From Brachybacterium paraconglomeratum (lineage in GTDB: Bacteria > Actinomycetota > Actinomycetes > Actinomycetales > Dermabacteraceae), in assembly GCF_003994255.1 (NCBI RefSeq), contig NZ_ML133855.1, positions 124,001 through 188,000 on the forward strand: a stretch of DNA of 64,000 bases, in the 5' to 3' direction. The position numbers and the translations under genes were made by a program. Shown in pieces: positions 27,024 to 34,439 of this stretch (the first letter of the stretch is position 1; each line of letters begins with the position of its first letter). The notes under the pieces were generated by a model. That model was given only the letters and a program-made list of their open reading frames with translations, did no database searches and was not told where the DNA came from.

Positions 27024-28491
27024 GAATTCCCGTGTTCATCGCGAGGATCTCCGCGGACGAGAGGGCGGTGGCGCCGAAGATCTCGGTGGGTGGATGTCGG
27101 TAGGCCAGCGAATTGATGCGCCGCTTGATCGTCGATTCCCAGGGTGCCAGGGCGCCCCATGCGCCGACGTACGTGTTCGACCTGCCCAGCCGGGGCGCAT
27201 CCGGAGGGTCCTGGGCCAGCCAGCGGACGGTCGTGATCCTCTTGTGCGCTGCCAGGTAGTGGCGACGAAACGAGAGAGCGACGGTATGCAGGTTCTCGTC
27301 GGTCACGAGCTGGGGGTCGATCGCTCGCCACTCGAGGAGTGCCCTGACCCTGAGCGTGGCGTGCGAGCTGTCCTCGGCACGCTGGACGGGAGGGATCTGG
27401 CGCTCCTCCAGCGGATCGTCTCGGGTCACGCCCGCGAAGGCATCGCTATCGACGGGGTAGTAGTACCAAGGGTGCTTCAGTTCCCCTGACTCATAGGCGC
27501 CGATCTCCGAGAGGAAGCGGTGGGCCAGGGAGCTCCCCAGGCGTCGGAATCCCTTGTCCGAGTATCGGTGTCCGAGGATCATGAACGAGGTCGCCGCGTC
27601 GACGACGTGGTTGTGCGGCAGCTCGAGGCCCAATCGGCGAGATGGAAATGCCCGAAGGGTGATGTACCACGTCTGGCCTGAGCGAACACGGATTTCATCA
27701 TCGTGGAGCAGCAGGGCGCGGCGCGCCGCGGTGTACAGCTCTTCGGGCGAGATGTCGGAGACTCCGGCGGAGGCCGGAGAGCGCTCGAGCTCTTCTGCGA
27801 CGCTGATCAGTGATCGGGAGATCATTCCTGAGTGGACGAGGTGGGCGCCCCGCTGAGGCTCGATGGGCCATTCCCCGGCGGGAATGAAGGAGAGGTCGAT
27901 CGGTGCGGGCAATCCACGGATCAGCACCGAATGAATCGAGCTGCGCCTGGCGAGGACATCGGGCAGGTAGTCCTGGTCAGCCGGGTCGAGCGATCCTTCG
28001 GGGGATGACCAGGTCGCGCCGTCGCCGCGGTAGGAACGTATGATCGCAGTGGTCGGACTCGGACGTTCGATGACGATGCGCTCCGAAGCGGCCTGCACGC
28101 TGATCGGGGCTCCGCCGATTGAGCCCATGACAGCGCTCCCGGCGGTGTACCGAGGGCCCGAGGACCATGCGGGAACGATACGGCCCTGCCAGTTCTCGAG
28201 TCCTCGTGCCTCGTCGGTCCTCTCGACCATGTGCTGTGCCCACCGAGCGGCGCGGCGTAGCTGTTCGATGTCTCCGGTGACCCGCCAGGTGAGCACGGCA
28301 GCGCGGATCAGGAGCGAGACGTCCCAGGTGAAATGGCCGCTCTCGTTGGACTCGTATGCGGGCTCGGTACCGATCACCTCGTCCATGACAGTCAGGGCCT
28401 CATGGACGAAGTCCTCGCTCGCAGCGCGCACATCGGACATGCGGTGGCTCTTCGGGCCGTCTGCACGGGACGCGACGGCGTCGTGGTCCAT
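26986..28491 (-). CDS. Helical-barrel protein of unknown function, possibly C5-epimerase-related
   Basis: This is a 501-residue soluble protein. I do not recognise a named family. Two helix-rich parts (about 20-115 and 255-480) flank a beta-rich part (about 120-235), the same order as in the neighbouring C5-epimerase-like protein. The phrases VSLLIRAAVLTWRVTGDIEQ (about 58-77) and DAATSFMILGHRYSDKGFRR look like paired helices of six-hairpin glycosidase or epimerase folds. WYYYPVDSDAF and HPWYYY are aromatic clusters that could line a sugar groove. No signal peptide is visible. The ATG at 28491 follows AGGGGAAAG. It is convergent with, and overlaps, the C5-epimerase gene by 38 bp. A polysaccharide-modifying role is inferred from fold pattern and position only. 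Confidence 0.7.
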   Translation of the reverse strand: MDHDAVASRADGPKSHRMSDVRAASEDFVHEALTVMDEVIGTEPAYESNESGHFTWDVSLLIRAAVLTWRVTGDIEQLRRAARWAQHMVERTDEARGLENWQGRIVPAWSSGPRYTAGSAVMGSIGGAPISVQAASERIVIERPSPTTAIIRSYRGDGATWSSPEGSLDPADQDYLPDVLARRSSIHSVLIRGLPAPIDLSFIPAGEWPIEPQRGAHLVHSGMISRSLISVAEELERSPASAGVSDISPEELYTAARRALLLHDDEIRVRSGQTWYITLRAFPSRRLGLELPHNHVVDAATSFMILGHRYSDKGFRRLGSSLAHRFLSEIGAYESGELKHPWYYYPVDSDAFAGVTRDDPLEERQIPPVQRAEDSSHATLRVRALLEWRAIDPQLVTDENLHTVALSFRRHYLAAHKRITTVRWLAQDPPDAPRLGRSNTYVGAWGALAPWESTIKRRINSLAYRHPPTEIFGATALSSAEILAMNTGIPTYASSGRSARE

Positions 28492-28775
28492 CGGGCTTTC
28501 CCCCTACTTCGGTCGACAGCGACTGAATCACTCAGGAGCTGGACGATAGTGTCTTGGTCCGAGGACTGCTGGTCGTTCCATGGAGTCAGGCGAGCACGTC
28601 GACGACACCGTCAGAGTCCTCCGCGGCGGTCGCGACCGCCCTTCGCGTGAAGAGCGGCCGCAGTTCACGATCCGTTGTCGCCGTCATGTGATCGAAGTGC
28701 GACGCTGGCACCGGTCTCCGTCGAGCGCTGCAGTCCCGGGGAGCCTATCCTCGAAATCTGTGGACGAGGACCGGT

Positions 28776-29837
28776 TCAGGTTCCCGTCGTGATTACGCTG
28801 TCCGTGCCGTCGGCATGTACGACGAACGGGGTGCCGGCGACGCTCTCCACCTGGACGGTGAGGACGACGCCCGCGGCGTCCTCCGGCACCAGGTCCGCCA
28901 TGCCAGTCTGCCGCAGGTTCCACGGGACGTGGTGCGTGCTGTAGTCGATCGCCAGGGTCTCGTCCCAGTAGGTCGTGGTCGACGCGATCTCGCCGTCCTC
29001 GTCGAGCCATCGGGCGATCACCTGGACCCTCGCCGTGGACGATTCCTTGCCGGTCATCCCCTCCCGGCACTTGTTCGCGCCGTCGCCGTCGCGGGACCCG
29101 CCGACCACGGTGCACGAGGTCAGTCGCACGGTCGAGCTCATCTGGTCGAGCGAAGACGGATCGTCGACACGTCGGCTCAGGATGGTCTTCTTCGTGCCGG
29201 GCGTGAAGAGGGTGGCGTCCTCGAGGCGGTGCAGCGCCGGGACATGTGCACCGTTTCCTCTGTCGGCCTCTAGCGTGGCGCGGAGGGGGAGCGAGGTGAG
29301 CTCGCCGTCCGAGCTCTCGGCGAAGGGGGCGGAGGCGAGCAAATCGCACTCCATCGACTCGCCGGTCTCCACGGTCAGGGCCTGGCCCGAGATGGATCCG
29401 CCGCGGGAGACGAATACATTCGTGCTCACCTTGCCGGAGGCATGCATCTCCACGGTTGCCTCGCCGCTGCGACATTCGACGCGCCCCGAGATCATGATCG
29501 CGTGGACGGTCGAGGTCGGGACGCCCTCGGTGGTCAGATCGAAGTGCAGCAGCGCCGGTCCGGTGGCGTCCGCGGGAACCATCACGCTCGCGACCGTTTC
29601 GTCCTTCGCGCCGAAGGACAGGGGGACCGTGCTCGTGCTGCTCGCAGGTCCGGTGGACGACGCGCCGGGATCCTCGGAGGTCTGGTCATCGGAGCCGCTG
29701 AAGGCCAGGGTGCAGAGGACTCCGACGAGGACCAACGCGAGGGAGTAGGCGGCCAGGGCGACCCATCGCGCCGTCCGGGAGGGGCCGGGGCGAGGTTCGT
29801 CGGACTCCTGGTCGAGGCCGGGGAAGATGTCACTCAC
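28776..29837 (-). CDS. Membrane-anchored extracytoplasmic protein, paralogue A
   Basis: This 353-residue protein has a short proline-rich cytosolic tail (1-24), one hydrophobic span (about 25-48) and a Ser/Thr-rich spacer (DDQTSEDPGASSTGPASSTS), then a beta-rich outer domain. It resembles the protein encoded at 39252. Shared features are MSxI at the start, an LTSCTVVGGSRDGDGANKCRE segment with two cysteines (LTACTGVNGSREDGRAWCRE in the other), a VPADA/IDEAG region and a closing FVVHADGTDSVITT-like strand. The GTG at 29837 with GGAGCGTC is chosen because an upstream extension is not protein-like. The two copies flank the hexosaminuronate genes. Function is unknown; a wall- or glycan-associated role is inferred. 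Confidence 0.72.
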   Translation of the reverse strand: MSDIFPGLDQESDEPRPGPSRTARWVALAAYSLALVLVGVLCTLAFSGSDDQTSEDPGASSTGPASSTSTVPLSFGAKDETVASVMVPADATGPALLHFDLTTEGVPTSTVHAIMISGRVECRSGEATVEMHASGKVSTNVFVSRGGSISGQALTVETGESMECDLLASAPFAESSDGELTSLPLRATLEADRGNGAHVPALHRLEDATLFTPGTKKTILSRRVDDPSSLDQMSSTVRLTSCTVVGGSRDGDGANKCREGMTGKESSTARVQVIARWLDEDGEIASTTTYWDETLAIDYSTHHVPWNLRQTGMADLVPEDAAGVVLTVQVESVAGTPFVVHADGTDSVITTGT

Positions 29838-30065
29838 GACGCTCCACAGTAGCGGGCGAGCACAGTTCGGCTCAGTTTCCTCCCGATCGTGGGGTGGCGT
29901 GGGATCCGGCCGGCGGGCCTGAAAGTGAAACAGCGGGTGAACACCGCGAAATGAGCAGCGAGTCACACGGGTGATGAGAGCCCTCACCGGGGTGGTGGAG
30001 GTCGAGGATCACGTATCGTCGGGAGTGCGTCATCCACGCCGATATCCGTCATCGAAAGGCTCACC

Positions 30066-31391
30066 GTGAAGACTGCTGTTGTCGCCCTGGGGAAGATCGG
30101 GCTGCCGCTCGCGGTGCAGTTCGCTGATGCCGGTCATGAGGTGATCGGCGTGGACGTGAACCCGGGTCAGGTGGAGCTCATCAACAAGGGGACCGAGCCC
30201 TTCCCCGGTGAGGCGCACTTGCAGGAGAAGCTCTCCGAGCTGGTCCCCGCCGGGAAGCTCCGCGCGACCACCGACTACGCCGAGGCGATCCCGGGGGCGG
30301 ACGCGGTCGTGATCGTCGTCCCGCTCTTCGTGGACGACGCCACCTGGGCACCGGACTTCGGATGGATGGACGCCGCGACCCGTTCGCTGGCCGAGCACCT
30401 CACTCCCGGCACCCTCGTCTCCTACGAGACGACCCTGCCCGTGGGCACCCTGCGCACCCGCTTCGTGCCGATGATCGAGCAGATCTCGGGGCTGAAGGAG
30501 TCCGAGGGCTTCTTCGCCGTGTTCTCCCCCGAGCGCGTGCTGACCGGGCGGGTCTTCGAGGACCTGCGCAAGTACCCCAAGCTCATCGGCGCGCTGACCG
30601 AGGAGGGCGCCCGTCGGGCCCGCGAGTTCTACGAGTCCGCGCTCTCCTTCGACGAGCGTCCCGACCTCACGCAGCCCAACGGCGTGTGGGACCTCGGATC
30701 TCCCGAGGCGTCCGAGCTGGCAAAGCTCGCCGAGACCACCTACCGGGACGTGAACATCGCGCTCGCGAACGAGTTCGCGCTGTTCGCGCAGGACCACGGC
30801 ATCGACGTGTACAAGGTCATCGAGGCCAGCAACTCCCAGCCCTACTCGCACATCCACCAGCCCGGCATCGCCGTGGGCGGGCACTGCATCCCCGTCTACC
30901 CGCGGCTCTACCTCTCGGGCGACCCGTCGGCGACCACCGTGCGCACCGCCCGAACCCTGAACGCCTCGGTGCCCGCCTTCCTCGTGGAGCGGGCTGCGAG
31001 CCTGCTCGGCTCCCTGAAGGGCCTGAAGGCTGTGGTGCTCGGCGCCTCCTACCGCACCGGCGTGAAGGAGACCGCGTTCTCCGGCGTGTTCCCGGTCGTG
31101 GATGCGCTGCGTGGGCACGGGGCCGACGTCGCGGTGCACGACACCTTTTACGACGACGAGGAGATCCGCGGCTTCGGCTGGGATCCCTACACGATCGGCG
31201 ACGCCGCGGACCTCGTGATCGTCCAGACCAATCACCCCGACTACCGCGAACTCGGCAGCGAGGACGTGCCCGGAGTGAAGCTGATCGTGGACGGCCGCAA
31301 CATCACCACCGCCGAGAACTGGGCCGGCACCCCCCGCCTCGTGCTCGGCGACGGCTCCACCTCCACCCACCAGCAGGCCGAGGAGGCCTGA
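30066..31391 (+). CDS. Nucleotide-sugar 6-dehydrogenase (WbpA/WbpO-like)
   Basis: This 441-residue enzyme is an NAD-dependent UDP-sugar dehydrogenase, which oxidises C6 to a carboxylate in two steps. The Rossmann start is VVALGKIGLPLAVQFADAG (5-23), with the canonical GxGxxG altered to GKIG. The middle domain carries FSPERVLTGRVFEDL and LAKLAETTYRDVNIALANE (catalytic Lys220, Asn230). The catalytic cysteine is Cys274 in AVGGHCIPVYPRLY. The genes that follow (acetyltransferase, aminotransferase, oxidoreductase) make this most likely the UDP-GlcNAc 6-dehydrogenase that opens the UDP-ManNAc3NAcA pathway. Start is GTG at 30066. The next gene follows after about 150 bp. Confidence 0.9.
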   Translation: MKTAVVALGKIGLPLAVQFADAGHEVIGVDVNPGQVELINKGTEPFPGEAHLQEKLSELVPAGKLRATTDYAEAIPGADAVVIVVPLFVDDATWAPDFGWMDAATRSLAEHLTPGTLVSYETTLPVGTLRTRFVPMIEQISGLKESEGFFAVFSPERVLTGRVFEDLRKYPKLIGALTEEGARRAREFYESALSFDERPDLTQPNGVWDLGSPEASELAKLAETTYRDVNIALANEFALFAQDHGIDVYKVIEASNSQPYSHIHQPGIAVGGHCIPVYPRLYLSGDPSATTVRTARTLNASVPAFLVERAASLLGSLKGLKAVVLGASYRTGVKETAFSGVFPVVDALRGHGADVAVHDTFYDDEEIRGFGWDPYTIGDAADLVIVQTNHPDYRELGSEDVPGVKLIVDGRNITTAENWAGTPRLVLGDGSTSTHQQAEEA

Positions 31392-31485
31392 CTAGTCGGA
31401 AGAGAAGCATCGAACGGTGTATGAACGCAACATGATCAGGGCAGCTGTACCGATCAGCCGACAGATCTATAAGCAAGGGGAATCA

Positions 31486-31515
31486 CTTGCCTGTGTCCGG
31501 CTTGCCTGTGTCCGG
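31486..31515 (+). repeat. Perfect 15-bp tandem duplication
   Basis: CTTGCCTGTGTCCGG occurs twice in immediate tandem (31486-31500 and 31501-31515), 25 bp upstream of the acetyltransferase start. It probably arose by replication slippage and changes the spacing of the leader. Confidence 0.85.
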
Positions 31516-31540
31516 GGCGCGGCGCGGTATCGTCGGGCCC

Positions 31541-32218
31541 ATGGCTGACACCCCTTCCTACCGGGTCGCCCCGGGGGCGGACATCTCGGACGACGCGACT
31601 ATCGGGGACGGCAGCGCGATCTGGCATCTCGCGCAAGTGCGGGAGGGGGCCCGGCTCGGCGCGGGTTGCATCGTGGGCCGTGGCGTCTACATCGGCTCCG
31701 GGGTGCGGATGGGCGATGGCTGCAAGGTCCAGAATTATGCCCTGGTCTACGAGCCCGCAGTGCTCGCCGACGGCGTGTTCGTGGGGCCTGCGGCGGTGTT
31801 CACCAACGACCATTTCCCCCGTGCCGTGAATCCCGACCTCTCCCCGAAGTCCGCTTCGGACTGGGAGCCTGTGGGTGTGACCTGCGAGACGGGCGCCTCG
31901 ATCGGTGCCCGTGCGGTGTGCGTCGCCCCGGTGACCATCGGTGCCTGGGCGATGGTCGCCGCCGGCGCGACGGTGGTCAAGGACGTCCCTCCGCACGCCC
32001 TGGTCGCCGGGGTGCCGGCGCGGCGTCTGGGCTGGGTGGGCCGCTCCGGGGAGAAGCTGGTCCCGGCCTCCGACGGCACCGATGCCTGGGTGTGCCCCAC
32101 CACCGGTGACTGGTACGTCCCCGATGACTCCACCGGCGGGCTGCAGCTCGCCTCCGCATCCGCGGCCGGCGCATTGCGTCCGGCCGCCCCCGACGAACAG
32201 GACGGACCTATCGCATGA
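31541..32218 (+). CDS. wlbB: UDP-3-amino-sugar N-acetyltransferase (WbpD/WlbB-like)
   Basis: This 225-residue left-handed beta-helix (hexapeptide repeat) acetyltransferase has repeats such as IGDGSAIWHLAQVREGARLG and VRMGDGCKVQNYALVYEPAV. The family-specific loop FTNDHFPRA (about 87-95) is the place where WbpD/WlbB enzymes read FTND.YPR. The coil ends with GVPARRLGWVGRSGEKL, also typical. WbpD enzymes acetylate the 3-amino group of UDP-GlcNAc3NA using acetyl-CoA. The C-terminal tail (about 175-225) with TDAWVCPTTGDWYV has two Cys-Pro/Trp-type elements. The ATG at 31541 has only a weak ribosome site. The stop overlaps the next start (ATGA), coupling it to the aminotransferase. Confidence 0.88.
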   Translation: MADTPSYRVAPGADISDDATIGDGSAIWHLAQVREGARLGAGCIVGRGVYIGSGVRMGDGCKVQNYALVYEPAVLADGVFVGPAAVFTNDHFPRAVNPDLSPKSASDWEPVGVTCETGASIGARAVCVAPVTIGAWAMVAAGATVVKDVPPHALVAGVPARRLGWVGRSGEKLVPASDGTDAWVCPTTGDWYVPDDSTGGLQLASASAAGALRPAAPDEQDGPIA

Positions 32219-33324
32219 GCACCGAACTCGACTTCATCCCGCCGGCCAAGCCGATCATCGGCACCGAGGAGCGGGAGGCGGTGGATCGTGTGCTCGCTTC
32301 CGGGATGGTCGCCCAGGGCCCCGAGGCCGCCGCGTTCGAGCAGGAGTTCTCGGCCGCGCTGGTGGGCGGTCGCGAGGTCGTCGCGGTGAACTCCGGCACC
32401 TCCGGGCAGCATCTGGGGATGCTGGCGCTGGGGCTGAAGCCGGGCGATGAGGTGATCGTGCCGTCCTTCACCTTCGCGGCGACCGCGAACTCGGTGGCCG
32501 TCTCCGGTGGGGTGCCGGTGTTCGTGGACGTGGACCCCGAGACCTTCACCCTCGATCCTGCCGCGGTCGAGGCGGCGGTCACCGAGCGCACCGTCGGCAT
32601 CCAACCGGTGCATCTGTACGGGCACCCGGCGTCGATGGATCAGCTGGTGGAGATCGCGCAGCGGCACGGGCTGTGGCTCTTCGAGGACGCGGCGCAGGCG
32701 CACGGTGCGACCTGGAACGGTGCGCAGGTGGGCACCTTCGGTGACGCGGTGATGTACTCGCTGTACCCGACGAAGAACATGACCTCCGGTGAGGGTGGCA
32801 TGGTCGGCTGCGCCTCGAGCGAGACCGCACGTCAGGTGCGGCTGCTGCGCAACCAGGGCATGGAGAAGCAGTACGCGAACGAGGTCGCCGGATACAACAA
32901 CCGCATGACCGACATCCACGCCGCGATCGGTCGCGTCCAGCTGGGCAAGCTCCCCGCCTGGACCGCGACCCGTCAGGCGAACGCCGCGTTCTTCGACGCG
33001 CACCTCGAGGGGGTGGTGACGCCGGTGGTCCGTGAGAACGCGAGCCACGTCTACCACCAGTACACGGTGCGCATCGAGGGCGCCACCGCCGCGGAGCGCG
33101 ACGCCTTCGCGACCGCGCTGCGCGAGGAGCACAAGGTGGGCTGCGGCGTCTACTACCCCACGCCGGTGCACCGTCTGGAGACCTTCCAGATCGACCTGGA
33201 CCTGCCCGTGACCGAGCTGCTCGCACGCGAGGTGCTCTCGCTGCCGGTGCACCCCTCGCTCTCCGAGCTGGACCGCGAGCGGATCGTCGCGGCCGTGAAC
33301 ACCGTGGCGAAGGCAGGAGCCTGA
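32215..33324 (+). CDS. wlbC: UDP-3-keto-sugar aminotransferase (WbpE/WlbC-like)
   Basis: This 369-residue aminotransferase of the DegT/DnrJ/EryC1/StrS (PLP-dependent) family has its Schiff-base lysine at Lys187 in YPTKNMTSGEGG. Other landmarks are NSGTSGQHLGM (phosphate binding), PSFTFAATANSV, FEDAAQAHGA (Asp stacking the cofactor) and the C-terminal LPVHPSLSE. WbpE/WlbC transfers an amino group from glutamate to the 3-keto group of UDP-3-keto-GlcNAcA. Close homology to DegT enzymes that act on other keto sugars cannot be excluded by eye, but the four-gene context is specific. Start is ATG 32215 overlapping the acetyltransferase stop. The oxidoreductase follows 2 bp after the stop. Confidence 0.9.
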   Translation: MSTELDFIPPAKPIIGTEEREAVDRVLASGMVAQGPEAAAFEQEFSAALVGGREVVAVNSGTSGQHLGMLALGLKPGDEVIVPSFTFAATANSVAVSGGVPVFVDVDPETFTLDPAAVEAAVTERTVGIQPVHLYGHPASMDQLVEIAQRHGLWLFEDAAQAHGATWNGAQVGTFGDAVMYSLYPTKNMTSGEGGMVGCASSETARQVRLLRNQGMEKQYANEVAGYNNRMTDIHAAIGRVQLGKLPAWTATRQANAAFFDAHLEGVVTPVVRENASHVYHQYTVRIEGATAAERDAFATALREEHKVGCGVYYPTPVHRLETFQIDLDLPVTELLAREVLSLPVHPSLSELDRERIVAAVNTVAKAGA

Positions 33325-33326
33325 TC

Positions 33327-34340
33327 ATGACCACGAAGACACTGCGGGCCGGACTGATCGGCCTGGGCATGATGGGCCGCCACCACGCCCGCAACCTCCG
33401 CGCACTCGACGGTGTCGATCTCGTGGCGGTCGCCGATGCGCAGGGCGATCCTCATGGCGCCGCGCCCGGGCTCGACGTCCTGCCCGATGTCGACGCGCTG
33501 ATCGCGGCCGGCATCGACTACGCGATCGTGGCCGTGCCCACCCAGTTCCATCGCGATGTCGCACTCGCGCTCGCCTCGGCCGGGATCCACACCCTGGTCG
33601 AGAAGCCGCTCGCCTTCGACATCGGAGAGGCCGAGGAGATCACCGCCGCCTACGAGACGGCGGGGCTGGTCGGCGCGGTGGGGTACATCGAGCGGTACAA
33701 CCCAGCGCTCCAGGCGATGCGCAAGCGCATCGCCGAGGGGCAGCTGGGGGAGATCTACCAGATCGTCACCCGTCGTCAAGGGGCGTTCCCCGCGCGTATC
33801 CGCGACGTGGGAGTGGTCAAGGACCTCGCCACTCACGACCTCGACCTCACCGCCTGGGTCGCGAAGTCGCAGTTCTCTTCCGTCGCCGCCACATCTACAC
33901 GGCGCTCGGGACGGCAGGACGAGGACATGGTGTCGATCACCGGTCAGCTCGAGGACGGAACGATCACGAACCATCTGGTGAACTGGCTGTCCCCGTTCAA
34001 GGAGCGGGTCACCGTGGTCACCGGGGAGAAGGGAGCCCTGATCGGCGACACGCTGAGCGCGGACCTCACCTTCCACGCCAACGGGGAGACCGCCACGAAC
34101 CTGTGGGAGTCGATGGCCTCGTTCCGCGGGGTCAGCGAGGGTGACTCGATCACCTATGCCCTCCAGCGCAAGGAGCCGCTGGTGACCGAGCACGAGGCCT
34201 TCCGCGACGCGGTCCTCGGTGATGCCTCGAACATCGTGACCATGCGCGAAGGCCTGCACACCGTGCGAACCGTCGAGGCCGTGCTCGAGTCGGCGGAGAC
34301 GGAGCAGTCGGTGGCGCTGGGCGGATCAGTCCGGGCCTGA
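33327..34340 (+). CDS. wlbA: Gfo/Idh/MocA oxidoreductase, UDP-GlcNAcA 3-dehydrogenase-like (WbpB/WlbA)
   Basis: This 337-residue NAD(P)-dependent oxidoreductase opens with LIGLGMMGRHHARNLRAL (10-27) as the Rossmann motif. It has VEKPLAF (about 90-96, the conserved EKP) and GYIERYNPAL, then KDLATHDLDL with the catalytic histidine. WbpB/WlbA enzymes oxidise C3 of UDP-GlcNAcA to the 3-keto sugar. The GYIERYNPAL phrase is one that I associate with this subfamily. Order and spacing (dehydrogenase, acetyltransferase, aminotransferase, oxidoreductase) strongly support the pathway call. The heparinase-like gene follows 99 bp downstream. Confidence 0.88.
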   Translation: MTTKTLRAGLIGLGMMGRHHARNLRALDGVDLVAVADAQGDPHGAAPGLDVLPDVDALIAAGIDYAIVAVPTQFHRDVALALASAGIHTLVEKPLAFDIGEAEEITAAYETAGLVGAVGYIERYNPALQAMRKRIAEGQLGEIYQIVTRRQGAFPARIRDVGVVKDLATHDLDLTAWVAKSQFSSVAATSTRRSGRQDEDMVSITGQLEDGTITNHLVNWLSPFKERVTVVTGEKGALIGDTLSADLTFHANGETATNLWESMASFRGVSEGDSITYALQRKEPLVTEHEAFRDAVLGDASNIVTMREGLHTVRTVEAVLESAETEQSVALGGSVRA

Positions 34341-34439
34341 TGCTCGGCCTGCTGCCCCCGTGAGCCCGCGCGGCAGACGCCGCGCCCAGGTCTGCTCAAT
34401 ACACTGGGCAGGACAGAGAACATCACTGGAGGTCCTTAC

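Noticed and set aside
28580-28792. A small plus-strand gene between the helical protein and the anchored protein
   Set aside because: The product is Arg-rich and unlike a protein, no ribosome site is seen, and it overlaps the 3' end of the opposite gene.
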